Positions 17,201 through 25,588 of a DNA stretch of 64,000 bases are shown here, one piece after another. The stretch spans positions 259,001 to 323,000 of the forward strand of contig NZ_JYMR01000018.1 of the NCBI RefSeq assembly GCF_000938255.1. Direction: 5' to 3'. The first letter of the stretch is position 1. Each line of letters opens with the position of its first letter. The notes under the pieces were generated by a model that saw nothing but the letters and a program-made list of their open reading frames with translations, had not been told where the DNA came from and did not search any database. Position numbers and translations under genes: made by a program. This DNA is from Bradyrhizobium sp. LTSP849 (GTDB lineage: Bacteria; Pseudomonadota; Alphaproteobacteria; Rhizobiales; Xanthobacteraceae).

Positions 17201-18406
17201 GGCGATCTGCTCCTGCTCGAAGTGGCGAACAGGTTGCGTAGCGCGCTGCGGGCGAGCGATGTGGTGGCGCGGCTGGGCGGTGACGAGTTCGTGGTGATCC
17301 TCGACCAGTGCGGCGAGATCGACGACGTCCAGCGCATCTCGACCGAACTGCTCGCGGCGCTCGGCAAGCCCATGGAACTGGCCGGCCACGAGTGCCACAG
17401 TACGGCTTCGATCGGCATCGCGATGTATCCCGCCAACGGCGCCGACGCGCAGACGCTGACCAAGAACGCCGACATGGCGATGTATCTCGCCAAGGAAGAT
17501 GGCAAGAACGGCTATCGTTTCTTCTCCAAGGAAGTGACGACGCAGTCGATCGAGCGGCTGTCGCTCGAGAGCGCACTGCGCCGGGCGCTCGAGCGCGAGC
17601 AGTTCTCGCTGAACTATCAGCCCAAGGTGGACATGGCGACCGGCCAGATCACCGGCGTGGAAGCGCTATTGCGCTGGACGCATCCCGATCTCGGCAGCAT
17701 CTCGCCGGCGCAGTTCATCCCGCTCGCCGAGGAAACCGGCCTGATTGTGCCGATCGGCCGCTGGGTGGTGAAGGAGGCCTGCGCGCAGGCCATGGCCTGG
17801 CAGCGACGTGGCCTGTTGCCGGTGTCGATGGCGGTCAACCTGTCGCCGCGGCAGTTTGTCGACGAGCATTTGTTGCAAGACGTCGACGAGGCGCTGGCGG
17901 CCTCCGGCATGTCGCCGGTGCTGCTCCAGCTCGAAGTCACCGAGAGCATGATGATGCGCAATGTCGGACGTGCGCTCAAGGTACTCGACGCCATTCAGAG
18001 CCGCGGCATTCGCTTGGCCATCGACGATTTCGGCACCGGCTATTCGTCGATGTCGCTGATGAAGCATTTCCCGATCGACACGATCAAGATCGACCGCTCC
18101 TTCGTGCGCGACCTGCCGCAGGATTCGGAGGATCAGGCGATCGCGCAGGCGATCATCAGCATGGGCAAGGCGCTCGGCATGACCGTGGTCGCCGAGGGCG
18201 TCGAGAACGCCGAGCAGGAGGCGTTCCTGCGCACCCATGGCTGCGACGAGATGCAGGGCTTCCTGATCTCCAAGCCGGTGCCGGCGCGGCAGATGGCCGA
18301 GCTGCTGCGGCCGATGGTGCTGCCGGTCGCTCCGCCGCTCCAGCCGGAGACGGATCCGGCCGTCAACGAAGCCGTGGCGCTACGGCTGAAACGCGCTGTC
18401 GTCTGA
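14291..18406 (+). CDS. Five-GAF-domain GGDEF/EAL protein (bifunctional c-di-GMP enzyme candidate)
   Basis: A 1371-residue cytoplasmic signalling protein starting at GTG. It has five tandem units of about 183 residues (starts near 1, 184, 367, 549 and 732), each opening with a variant of MFAALSATNEAI and continuing into a GAF fold. A GGDEF domain follows from about 911, with RLGGDEFVVI near residue 994 and an RASD sequence five residues upstream, the c-di-GMP inhibitory I-site. An EAL domain starts near 1090, with GVEALLRW near 1122, LEVTESMMM, and DDFGTGYSS. Both catalytic signatures are intact, so synthesis and degradation of c-di-GMP are both possible. No transmembrane segment is seen. The five GAF copies probably bind small ligands or dimerise. 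The weak upstream ribosome site leaves the exact start open. Confidence 0.9.
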   Translation: MQTTLARTFAALSAINEAILYAKSPDELYQKVCDAGFASGDFMAVAVFLVEPDGRRLRFAAGCGEDVARLSAIEITVEAGTPEGAGVGGEAFRSQTLCISNDYLNDLRSLAWREGAAKAHIGAAAALPLLCNGESVGVLFVTRSEAGSLNEQMVSLFERMSANISYALDNFTRETARQVGERATRRLNRMFGAISATNEAILHAKTELELCQRVCDAAVYCAKSLATFVLLLEPDSHWLRPVAATGQNLDLIRQARYSIDPENPHGTGIVGEVFRTQRLIVEDDLVNRIKGTAWEQANVDAGAVACMVAPLVKRGTSVGVLFSFVSKSWANDEEVVALLLRMTENVSFALENFDRETEKARIAEEEDRLARMYAALSATNEAILRARSRSELFDLVCEATVEGAKFASTSIALVDHDAELLHVVACYGPNKEQVLRFKLATTDKVPEGRGLTGTAFRTRQPCVSNDLWADKRMKPWREGARRDGIASAAALPLFNGDRIEGAFLFHSFQRDTFTPEFVELLQRLQANVAFALANFDRAVEKARADKQRSRLSGMFEALSATNEAIMRAKTRDELFEAACEASVLGDMFASATIAIMDPDGEIVRVVAAKGRMHDRMVGRTCVISADHPEGQGIIGTSLRSRQPCVMNDYLSDPRSEHWRTKATEDGTHAAASFPLMRSHGEPRGVLLFLAPEEHTFTPDLVELLGRLAENVSFALDNFERAEEKARTEAQKERLTRMFAALSATNEAIVRAKSRTELFDLVCQAASTGGKFTSTTIALARDDSDQLEIVAAAGPSAETTRNVRLSIDADRPEGRGMSGTAFRTRQPCISNDYVNDRRVSAFHSVLQSDGARSGAAFPLVTHDESVGVMIYMSTEQDTFTDEFVELLQRLAGNVSFAMENFDRADEKKKADERIEYLASHDSLTNLPNRETFSSLLREAIDIAERHDHRFAVLFIDLDRFKVINDSLGHEAGDLLLLEVANRLRSALRASDVVARLGGDEFVVILDQCGEIDDVQRISTELLAALGKPMELAGHECHSTASIGIAMYPANGADAQTLTKNADMAMYLAKEDGKNGYRFFSKEVTTQSIERLSLESALRRALEREQFSLNYQPKVDMATGQITGVEALLRWTHPDLGSISPAQFIPLAEETGLIVPIGRWVVKEACAQAMAWQRRGLLPVSMAVNLSPRQFVDEHLLQDVDEALAASGMSPVLLQLEVTESMMMRNVGRALKVLDAIQSRGIRLAIDDFGTGYSSMSLMKHFPIDTIKIDRSFVRDLPQDSEDQAIAQAIISMGKALGMTVVAEGVENAEQEAFLRTHGCDEMQGFLISKPVPARQMAELLRPMVLPVAPPLQPETDPAVNEAVALRLKRAVV

Positions 18407-18721
18407 CGGTTGCGGGAGCAACTCACGAACGTCGTCTTCCTTGATCTCCGCCTTGCGCGGAAAATCATCCGGCCAGGTCGGCGAGGTTTGCTCGGCGAAT
18501 AGCGTGAGAAGGGCATGCGTACCTTCGGCAAAGCTCGAGCCGTCGCCCAGGCCCAGCTCACAACACCATGCGTGTCGCATCGGCTCTTGCGCGTCGCACA
18601 CGGCCATCGCGGGTCCCCACCACCAGGCCGGCGCCGGCGAGCGTTCGTCCTCGGGCACGGCATGCCAGAGGACGAGCTCGTCCATCACGCGCTCGAATTG
18701 CAGGCTTGCGGCCTGATGCAT
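18380..18721 (-). CDS. Hypothetical protein, convergent with the GGDEF/EAL gene
   Basis: A 113-residue acidic protein I do not recognise. It is rich in Trp and Cys in the middle (APAWWWGPAMAVC, HAWCCELGLGDG) and ends with a charged tail. Support for it being real: an ATG at 18721 preceded by AAGGAGCACGGAGCGA, non-random amino-acid content, and no good alternative in this gap. Against: it overlaps the 3-prime end of the convergent c-di-GMP gene by 27 bp, and nothing in its sequence suggests a known fold. The Cys-rich centre could bind a metal. Function unknown. Confidence 0.55.
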   Translation of the reverse strand: MHQAASLQFERVMDELVLWHAVPEDERSPAPAWWWGPAMAVCDAQEPMRHAWCCELGLGDGSSFAEGTHALLTLFAEQTSPTWPDDFPRKAEIKEDDVRELLPQPSDDSAFQP

Positions 18722-18943
18722 TCGCTCCGTGCTCCTTGGGCCGCGCCTGAAAGCAGGCCGCGCGCGGATTAGATCGTGGCCTTCGCTGTGAAGAATCGGC
18801 TCGCGCTATTGGCTGAGCTACACGTGCCGCTTCCATCGGCGGCCGTAAGAGCAACATGCGGCGCTCGGGACATTCGCCGGCGCCGACTGTGACAACCTCT
18901 TTAGCCCCTCAGGGGCCTGACCGGCAAGTCGTAATACGGGTGC

Positions 18944-19936
18944 CTAGCGCGACCTCAGCGGATGCGCCTTCTGGTGCCAGGCCCAGGCGGTGCGGATCAC
19001 GGTCGGCAGGTCGGAATGGCGCGGCACGAAGTTCAGTACTTTTCGCGCGGCGGAGGCGTCGGCGACGAGATAAGTGGGATCGCCGGCGCGGCGCGGCTTG
19101 ATGGTGTGCGGCACCTCACGCCCGGTCTCCTGCCTGATCGCGGTCAGGATCTCGCGCACCGAAAAGCCGGAGCCGGTGCCGAGATTGAAGCTGCCGCCGG
19201 CGTGTCCCTGTTCCAGCAGCTTCAGTGCCGCGACATGCGCCGCGGCGAGATCGGTGACATGGATGTAGTCGCGGATCGCGGTGCCGTCGGGGGTGTCGTA
19301 ATCGTCGCCGAACACGGCGAAGTCGACATGGCCCTGCAACGCCATCATCGCGCGGGGAATGAGATGCGTCTCGTTGTCACGCAGCTCGCCGATGCCGCCG
19401 GCCGGATCGGCGCCGCTGGCATTGAAATAGCGCAGGCAGAACGCGCCGAAACCATAGGCCGCGCGGTAATCGGTGAGCATACGCTCGATCATCCATTTCG
19501 ACGCACCATAGGGATTGATCGGCGCGCAGGGAAAATCCTCCGGCAGTTCTTTGGAATCGGCGTTGCCGTAGACCGCGCCGGTCGAGGAGAACACGATGCG
19601 CCGGCAGCCTGCGTTGCGCATCGCCTGCAACAGCGACAACGTGCCCTGCACGTTGTTGATGTAGTATTTCTGCGGATCGGTCATGGACTCGCCGACGAGG
19701 CTCGCGGCCGCGAAGTGCATCACCGCCGTAACCTTGTGGTCGGCAAAGGCGCGCGCCAGCGTCGCGCCGTCGAGCAGGTCGCCGGTCACCATCTCCCCGG
19801 CAACGAAGCTGCGATGGCCTGTCGAGAGATTGTCATAAACGACGGGCTGGTAACCGGCTGCGGCCAGGGCGCGGCAGGCGTGCGATCCAATATAGCCTGC
19901 ACCCCCTGTGACGAGGACAGTCGGTCGGTCAGTCAT
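18944..19936 (-). CDS. galE: UDP-glucose 4-epimerase
   Basis: A 330-residue short-chain dehydrogenase/reductase of the extended type. The NAD motif GGAGYIGSHACRAL lies at residues 11-24, the active-site Ser/Thr region VFSSTGAVYG near 118, and the catalytic YxxxK (NPYGASKWMIE) near 143-152. The later YFNASGADPAGGIGE and RDYIHVTDLAAAHV are GalE-type. The enzyme interconverts UDP-glucose and UDP-galactose, supplying galactose for polysaccharide. It is the most downstream gene of a minus-strand run with the WecG-type transferase (17 bp spacing), so it probably serves this surface-polysaccharide locus. Related UDP-GlcNAc or UDP-xylose epimerases share the fold, so substrate range may be broader. 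Confidence 0.9.
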   Translation of the reverse strand: MTDRPTVLVTGGAGYIGSHACRALAAAGYQPVVYDNLSTGHRSFVAGEMVTGDLLDGATLARAFADHKVTAVMHFAAASLVGESMTDPQKYYINNVQGTLSLLQAMRNAGCRRIVFSSTGAVYGNADSKELPEDFPCAPINPYGASKWMIERMLTDYRAAYGFGAFCLRYFNASGADPAGGIGELRDNETHLIPRAMMALQGHVDFAVFGDDYDTPDGTAIRDYIHVTDLAAAHVAALKLLEQGHAGGSFNLGTGSGFSVREILTAIRQETGREVPHTIKPRRAGDPTYLVADASAARKVLNFVPRHSDLPTVIRTAWAWHQKAHPLRSR

Positions 19937-19953
19937 GTCGTGTTCTACTCTTC

Positions 19954-20760
19954 TCAGCGATTGAAGGGCCGGTTGCGGCTGAAGAGAAGATAGATCGCGC
20001 GGGGGTTAGTGGTCAAATAGCGCCAGAACAAGCGCCGCGGCTCCAGCCAGGTGCGCCAGGCCCATTCCAGCCCGAGCTTCTGCATCCATTGCGGCGCGCG
20101 AGAGCGGCTTCCCGATAAAAAATTGAACAGGCCGCCGGACGTCTTGATGACGCCAACATTGGTCAGCAGCGGCGTGTATTCCTCGACGAAGGCCTGCTCG
20201 GAGGGAACGCCGAGTGCAACCCAGAGATAGTCAGGCGCCAACGCATTGATCTCCTCGACCTTGGCGCGCAACGCGTCGCCACGGAGATAGCCATGGCTGT
20301 ATCCGACGATCTTGAGCTTCGGATACAGGTTCTGGACTTTCTTGACAGCCGTGGCGTTCTCCTCCTCGCTGGCGCCGAGCATGTAGAAGGAGCGGCCGGC
20401 AGCTTCCGCCTTGCGCGCGACGATATGGAACAGGTCCGTGGTCGCGACGCGTTCCGGCAGCGGAAACCAGGATTGCAGTTTTGAGGCCGCCACAAGCGGC
20501 TGGCCGTCGGCGTTGATCAAATCGGCGGCGCGGAACAGGCGCTCGGTCTGCGGCTCGGTCGAGCAGCGTGCCAGCACCTCGCCGTTGGCCGAGGTCAGGT
20601 ACAGCGGGCGGCCGATGCGATGACGCGGGTCGGTGGCCTCGATCATGAAATCGGCAGTGGCTTCCAGGTCGAGCGCGGCCATGCGAAGGCCGCCGACGGT
20701 GATCCGTGGCACCTCGGCGGTTGCGGCCCGCCCTTCAGGATTGACGCGGCGCTCAAGCAT
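19954..20760 (-). CDS. WecG/TagA/CpsF-family glycosyltransferase
   Basis: A 268-residue family GT26 transferase. It carries the family core YLTSANGEVLARC, LINADGQPLVAASKL, FYMLGASEE near the middle, then LGVPSEQAFVEEY, and near the C-terminus GGLFNFLSGSRSRAPQWMQKLGLEW, a conserved block around a positively charged, membrane-associating tail. Enzymes of this group transfer N-acetylmannosaminuronic acid, N-acetylmannosamine or related sugars to undecaprenyl-linked intermediates. The gene overlaps the 3-prime end of the Wzz/kinase-like gene by 8 bp, so the two are translationally coupled. It therefore probably adds a sugar early in building the repeat unit of an exported polysaccharide. Confidence 0.88.
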   Translation of the reverse strand: MLERRVNPEGRAATAEVPRITVGGLRMAALDLEATADFMIEATDPRHRIGRPLYLTSANGEVLARCSTEPQTERLFRAADLINADGQPLVAASKLQSWFPLPERVATTDLFHIVARKAEAAGRSFYMLGASEEENATAVKKVQNLYPKLKIVGYSHGYLRGDALRAKVEEINALAPDYLWVALGVPSEQAFVEEYTPLLTNVGVIKTSGGLFNFLSGSRSRAPQWMQKLGLEWAWRTWLEPRRLFWRYLTTNPRAIYLLFSRNRPFNR

Positions 20761-23035
20761 ATTGTTTGCCTCGCTGGCGCATTTGGGCTGCGGGAGTGAG
20801 CTCGTCGAGCATCACGCCGACGAGCTTGCGCTCGGCGCCGCCCAGCGCGGTCAAGATTTCTTCCATGCTGTCGTTGATGTCGAGGCTGGTCGGCAGCACC
20901 GCCACCAGCGCATCGGCACTGTCGAGCAGCTTGCGGCCGGCGGCCGAGAACGGCATCGCCGGGCCGTCGAGAATGACGAGATCATAGCCGCCGGCAGAGC
21001 GCGCCTGTGCGATTGCCTTGCGGATGGCGTCCGTTGCCTTGCCCGCATCGCTCTCGGCCGCCGGCAGCACGGAGATGCCGTTGACGGTCTTGATCTCGCG
21101 CGCGGCGTTGCTGCCGATCGAGAGCCAGCCGAGCTTGCCCGGCTCGCTCTTGCCGGGGCGATTGACCTTGTTCGAGATCGTGTGCGCCTGATGGTCGGCG
21201 TCGATCATCAGCACGCGGCTGCCGTCGCGCGCCGCCGCAAGCGCAAAGTTCAGCGCGGTCACGCTGCGCCCGACGGTCTCGCCGGCGCCGACCAAGGCGA
21301 TCACCGGCATCGCCTTGCCGCCGGCGCGCCGTGCCACCGCGGCGCGCATGTCGCGCAAGGCGTTGAGCAGCGTCGTCAGCGGAAATCCGGGGCGCAGTGT
21401 CGGCCAGCCCAGTCGGGTGAGGTCGACACCGCCGCCGGTGGCGAGAATGGCGCCGAGCGTGCGGATGACGTCGGCCTCCTGGAGGCGGGCGATCAGCGGC
21501 TTTTCGACCAGAGAAAGCGGCGGAGGAGGTGCGGCGGTTTCCGGTCGCGTCCTCGATACTTCCGGCTCCGGCGTGCGCTCGCGGCGGCTCGGTTCGGGGG
21601 CGGTCGCGCCGACGAACAGATGCTCGGCCGCGACAAACCAGCAGGCGGCCGCGAGCCCACCGAAGACGAAGCCGATCATGGCGAACAAGCTCATCGCCGG
21701 CGGGAACGAGCGCCGCTGCGGCACGGTGGCTTCGCCGATGACGCGGGTCGCCGAGGTGTTGAGCGTCTCCTGCTCCTCGGTCTCGCGCGAGCGCTTGAAG
21801 AAGGACTGGTAGACGTCGCGGCTGGCATCGACCTCGCGCTCGAGCTCGCGCAGGCGCACGGCGGCCTGGCTGAGCTGGACGCTTTGCCGCTTCTGCGCCT
21901 CCAGCGCCCGGTTGAGCGAGGCTTCAAAGTCGCGGGCGCGCGTCAGGTCGTTCTTGGCCGACTGGGCGAAGCGATCGACCTCCTCGCTGATGACGCGTTT
22001 GATATCCTCGACCTGCTTCTCGGTCTGACGCAGCGCCGGGTGCCGCGGCCCAAGCTCGGCGGTCTGCTCCGCATATTTCTTGCGGGCATCGGCATATTGC
22101 GCGCGCAGGTTTGCAATCGTCGGTGATTGCAGAACCTCGGCATTCGCACCGGCATCCGCCGCCGTGCGCCGGCTCGCCTCGATCTGGTCGAGCCGCGCCT
22201 GCGCATCCATCGTCGCCGCGCGGGCCGCGGAAAGCCGCTGGTTACTGGAGGAGAGCTGCTGGTCGCTGATCAGCGCGTCCTGGGTGCCGACGAAATTGTT
22301 CTGGGCCTTATAGGTGGCAAGCACGGTCTCGGCGTTGCGCAGCCGTTCGCGCAGCTCCTTCAGCCGGCCGGACAATTCGCTGGTGGCGCGCCGGGCGGCC
22401 AGAGCCTGCGAGTTGCGGGACTCGGTGAGGTAGGCGTTGGTCAGCGTGTTGGCGAGCATCGCCGCTCTTGCCGGATCGGTCGACCAGACCTCGATGTCGA
22501 CGATAAAGCTCTTCTCGGTCTTGCGGATGGTGATGTGCCTGTTCAGCGCGTCGAGCGCCGCAAGCTGCACGTCCTTGACGTCCGCGGCGGAGGGCGCGCG
22601 GGGTTGGAGGCCGATCAGGCCGAGCAGCGAGGACATCGCGCTCTTGCCGTCACCGCCGCCGAATTCGGGATCCTTGTCGAGATTGGCCTGCTCGATGACC
22701 CGCAGCAGCACGCTGTTGGAGGTGATCAGGCGTGCCTGGCTCTCCACCATCATGGACATGCCGGAGAGGTCCTGCGCGCGCGGCGTGAGCTCGCGATCGA
22801 CGAGCTGGAGCTCGCGCGGATCGACATAGAGCTGGGCGGTCGCGGTGTAGCGGGGCGTCAGGCTCTTGCCGATGGTGACGGCAAGGCACGCGCCGATCAG
22901 GGCCGCGGCGGCAATCGCGATCTTGCGCCGCCACAGCAGGCTGACGAGCTCCAGCACGTTGAAGCTGGCCTCGGACCTCCGCTGCTGCGGGGCCTCCGAC
23001 CTGCTCCGGTCTATCGGCTGGCTATAGTCAAGCAT
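20753..23035 (-). CDS. Wzz-type polysaccharide chain-length/BY-kinase-like fusion protein
   Basis: About 760 residues. The N-terminal Wzz domain has a first helix (IAIAAAALIGACLAVTIG) and a second one (about residue 450, FAMIGFVFGGLAAACWF), enclosing a long periplasmic coiled coil. The C-terminal third resembles bacterial tyrosine kinases/CpsD: ALVGAGETVGRSVTALNFA at the P-loop position and VLMIDADHQAHT as Walker A-prime, then DLVILDGPAMP. The P-loop carries Arg-Ser where Lys-Ser/Thr is usual, and there is no Tyr cluster at the C-terminus, so kinase activity is doubtful. It would control polymer length during export. A start at Met8 (23035) was chosen because MLDYSQPID matches family openings; 23056 is the alternative. 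Confidence 0.85.
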   Translation of the reverse strand: MLDYSQPIDRSRSEAPQQRRSEASFNVLELVSLLWRRKIAIAAAALIGACLAVTIGKSLTPRYTATAQLYVDPRELQLVDRELTPRAQDLSGMSMMVESQARLITSNSVLLRVIEQANLDKDPEFGGGDGKSAMSSLLGLIGLQPRAPSAADVKDVQLAALDALNRHITIRKTEKSFIVDIEVWSTDPARAAMLANTLTNAYLTESRNSQALAARRATSELSGRLKELRERLRNAETVLATYKAQNNFVGTQDALISDQQLSSSNQRLSAARAATMDAQARLDQIEASRRTAADAGANAEVLQSPTIANLRAQYADARKKYAEQTAELGPRHPALRQTEKQVEDIKRVISEEVDRFAQSAKNDLTRARDFEASLNRALEAQKRQSVQLSQAAVRLRELEREVDASRDVYQSFFKRSRETEEQETLNTSATRVIGEATVPQRRSFPPAMSLFAMIGFVFGGLAAACWFVAAEHLFVGATAPEPSRRERTPEPEVSRTRPETAAPPPPLSLVEKPLIARLQEADVIRTLGAILATGGGVDLTRLGWPTLRPGFPLTTLLNALRDMRAAVARRAGGKAMPVIALVGAGETVGRSVTALNFALAAARDGSRVLMIDADHQAHTISNKVNRPGKSEPGKLGWLSIGSNAAREIKTVNGISVLPAAESDAGKATDAIRKAIAQARSAGGYDLVILDGPAMPFSAAGRKLLDSADALVAVLPTSLDINDSMEEILTALGGAERKLVGVMLDELTPAAQMRQRGKQYA

Positions 23036-23332
23036 GATCCCCAGCTTCCATTCCAACTACCGCGGGCTGAGGGGCTACTCTTCGCTCTACGCCACGCACC
23101 CGGGATATAGGTGCCCAATCAACGCAACAGGGAAAATTAACCATACTCACTGAGGGACTATTCACCGAAATGGCAAACAAAGCGTTTAAGTGCACGCTGC
23201 GGTTGGCCGCGTCGTTGTGACGCTTTCGATGCGCCGATCCCTCGATGATTAACGAATCGTTACCGTGCATGCCGCCCGGCATGCGCGCGTCCGGCCTCGT
23301 AGCGTGACGGCCGGGCTGCACGCGCAGGGCCA

Positions 23333-24121
23333 TTAGCGCTTCCGCAGGATGACGTGATAGTCGCCGCGGCGGACGTCGGTGCCGCGCGGGAGCACGGCGT
23401 TCAGCACCGCGGCGCCGGTGTCGACGAGGGCGGCGACCAACCGCTTGCGCTGGCGCATCTCGGGATAGCGCGGGCTCTCGACCTCGCGGCGATAGATCGT
23501 TTCCAGGCCGTTGGCGGCGGCAAACGCCTCGAGTTTCGACAGTGTCACCAACGGATGGAAGACGGTCGGGAACGGCGCCTCTCCGGGCAGGCCGGCGGTC
23601 TTGATGCCGCGGATGTTCCGGTAGAACCAGACATGGAACCAGTGCGGCGAGTATTTGGTGACGACGCCGGACAGTGAGCGCGGATTGGGGGCACCGATCA
23701 GGATCATCCCGCCGCGCTTGAGCGCATCGCGGAAGTTCAGAAGCGCCACCGCGACGTCGGGCAGATGCTCGATCACGTTGTAGCAGATCACGATGTCGAA
23801 GGTGTCCGGGCCGAAGCGATAGGTCTGCACGTCGCCGAGGATCGCTTCCTGCGCGTAAGCGTTGTTGCGGATCTGGTCTTCGTCGATGTCGACGACAGTG
23901 ACATGGCTGCGGCCGAGCACGTCCATGGGCAGGAAGCTCGACGAGCCGCCGCCGGCCTCGTAGATCGCGAGGGGACCTTGCGGCAGCTCGCGGCGCAAGG
24001 CCTCGTGGATGGCAAGCAGGCTGTCACGGGCTTCGCCGGCGACCAGGTCACGCAGCGCCTGGGTCTGTACCGGAGCCTGAGTCCGGGCTGTCGCGAAATC
24101 GATCGTGGCTGGCTTGCTCAT
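23333..24121 (-). CDS. SAM-dependent class I methyltransferase
   Basis: A protein of about 262 residues with a class I Rossmann methyltransferase fold. Motif I reads LAIYEAGGGSSSFLP, the acidic end of strand 2 is VTVVDIDEDQIRNNAY, and motif IV is FDIVICYNVIEHLPDVA. The GTPNPR-like segment ILIGAPNPRSLSGVVTKY precedes a variable C-terminus. This is the form seen in methyltransferases inside lipopolysaccharide and exopolysaccharide loci. It probably methylates a sugar or a lipid-linked intermediate. It lies upstream of the Wzz-like gene on the same strand, separated by about 276 bp with a likely promoter gap. The start at 24121 is preferred; a second ATG five codons upstream (24136) is possible. 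Confidence 0.82.
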   Translation of the reverse strand: MSKPATIDFATARTQAPVQTQALRDLVAGEARDSLLAIHEALRRELPQGPLAIYEAGGGSSSFLPMDVLGRSHVTVVDIDEDQIRNNAYAQEAILGDVQTYRFGPDTFDIVICYNVIEHLPDVAVALLNFRDALKRGGMILIGAPNPRSLSGVVTKYSPHWFHVWFYRNIRGIKTAGLPGEAPFPTVFHPLVTLSKLEAFAAANGLETIYRREVESPRYPEMRQRKRLVAALVDTGAAVLNAVLPRGTDVRRGDYHVILRKR

Positions 24122-24136
24122 GTTTTTCGACCGCAC

Positions 24137-24541
24137 ATGTTCGACTCAAATTTACAGGAATAATCCCGCATCTCCGAGGAGCAAATCTGATGCCGCTGGG
24201 TGTCACCGGTCACGGTGCTTACGGCTGGGTTAATGCGTCCATGCGTTAACTAAAGCATCGCTACATCGTGCCGTCGCTGGCGCGTTGGACCACGAATTGC
24301 AGTATCACACGTGAAGAAATTCGACGGGAAAACACGCAAAAGCGGTTAAGCGCATGATGGGACGTCTGCATTGTCGGAACACTGGCGCATGGCGCGGCTT
24401 TGCCGCCGAAGCCGGCCGCCCATTTCGGGACATTTGCGTCGCAGCACTGTGCCGTTGCGAGACGGCGCCGATCCATGCAACCGGCGCAAAGCCTTTTTCG
24501 GCGAAAGGCCTTTTCAACATATCTCAGGCATCTAGATCGTC
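24137..24541. other. Intergenic region, divergent promoters likely
   Basis: A 405-bp gap between the divergent methyltransferase and glycosyltransferase genes. It is less GC-rich near 24230-24350 (GTTAACTAAAGCATCGC, GAAGAAATTCGACGGG). The short frames on both strands here have no ribosome site or recognisable content and I do not call them. It probably holds the promoters for both flanking transcripts; no operator or repeat stands out. Confidence 0.4.
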
Positions 24542-25570
24542 ATGACGCTGATCCCGACAGACCTCACCGCCAGCCGGATCTCGGATGCCGTGTGCGATCC
24601 CAACCGTGAGATCGCCGCGAGCTCGCGCGTCATCGACCTGTCGGTCGGCATCGTCGTCTGCATTCCCTGCTTCCGCCGCCCGCAGCATCTGCGGCTGACG
24701 TTGGACTCGCTCGCCAGCCAGCGCACCCCGCGCTCCTTCGCGGTGGTCATGGTCGAAAACGACGCAGCCGGGCGTGAGAGCGCACCAGTTGCAGCGGAGT
24801 TTCTCGTCACCGGCAAGCTCCAGGGCGTCTGCCTGGTCGAGAAGCAGCAGGGCAATTGCCACGCAATCAACGCCGCGTTCGAGACGGCGCAGGCGCTGTT
24901 TCCCGCCGCGACCCGCTTCCTGATGATCGATGACGACGAGATCGCCTCGCCCGACTGGCTGGAGCTGATGGTTCGCACCGCGGAGGCAACTGGTGCCGAC
25001 GTGGTCGGTGGACCGGTGCTGCCGGTGTTCGACGATGGCAGCCAGCCCTGGCTTTCGCGTCATCCTGCCTTCTGTCCGGCCTACGACTACACCGGCGCGG
25101 TGCCGCAGATCTATGGCTGCGGCAACTGTCTGATCACGCGCGCTGCATTCGATCGGCTGGGCAAGCCCGCCTTCGATCTCCGCTTCAATTTCCTCGGCGG
25201 CGGCGACTGCGACTTCTTCACGCGCTGCCGCAATGCCGGCATGACATTCCACTGGACGGCGGAGGCCGTCATCACCGAGACCGTGCCGCAAAACCGCACC
25301 AGCTTCAGTTGGATCGCAAAGCGTGGCCTGCGCATCGGTGCGATCAATTATCGCGTGCAGTCCAAGGCCGCGCAAAGTGCGGCGGCGCGGGCGCGGGTGT
25401 TTGCCCAGATGATCGGACGGCTGCCGCTGTCGCTGGTTCGTTCGGCTCGCCTGCTGACATCGTCGAAAGCCGTTATCGCGATGCATCCCATGATGGTCGC
25501 GCTTGGTGCTGCGTTCGCGGCATTCGGCGTCGAGCCAAAGCCCTATGAAGCCTCGAAGATCGTCTCCTGA
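24542..25570 (+). CDS. Family 2 glycosyltransferase
   Basis: A 342-residue GT-A fold enzyme. The N-terminal nucleotide-sugar part has IVVCIPCFRRPQHLRLTLDS near residues 37-56 and the acceptor-metal motif FLMIDDDEIASPDWLELM near 128-145, i.e. a DDD-type triplet in the DxD position. Further along, YGCGNCLITRAAFDRLG and FLGGGDCDFFTRCRNAGM are the conserved catalytic-base region of family 2. It would transfer a sugar from a nucleotide donor onto a lipid-linked or polysaccharide acceptor at the cytoplasmic face of the membrane; the sugar and linkage are not readable. A short hydrophobic C-terminal stretch may peripherally anchor it. It is divergent from the methyltransferase gene. Confidence 0.87.
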   Translation: MTLIPTDLTASRISDAVCDPNREIAASSRVIDLSVGIVVCIPCFRRPQHLRLTLDSLASQRTPRSFAVVMVENDAAGRESAPVAAEFLVTGKLQGVCLVEKQQGNCHAINAAFETAQALFPAATRFLMIDDDEIASPDWLELMVRTAEATGADVVGGPVLPVFDDGSQPWLSRHPAFCPAYDYTGAVPQIYGCGNCLITRAAFDRLGKPAFDLRFNFLGGGDCDFFTRCRNAGMTFHWTAEAVITETVPQNRTSFSWIAKRGLRIGAINYRVQSKAAQSAAARARVFAQMIGRLPLSLVRSARLLTSSKAVIAMHPMMVALGAAFAAFGVEPKPYEASKIVS

Positions 25571-25588
25571 CGCGCTAACGTCGGGCGG

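Noticed and set aside
15272..17398. Long minus-strand open frame opposite the GAF/GGDEF/EAL gene
   Set aside because: Shadow of the high-GC coding strand: low-complexity Arg/Asp-rich translation, no ribosome site and no family-like segment.
18799..18830. tRNA-like D-arm (GTAGCTCAGCCAATAGC reading on the minus strand)
   Set aside because: The D-arm pairs, but there is no matching anticodon stem, no GGTTCGAATCC-type T-arm and no complementary acceptor end. It is not a tRNA, possibly a chance or degraded remnant.
20633..22126. Long plus-strand open frame opposite the Wzz-like gene
   Set aside because: It mirrors the coding strand with the usual Ala/Arg/Gly shadow pattern. No independent support.
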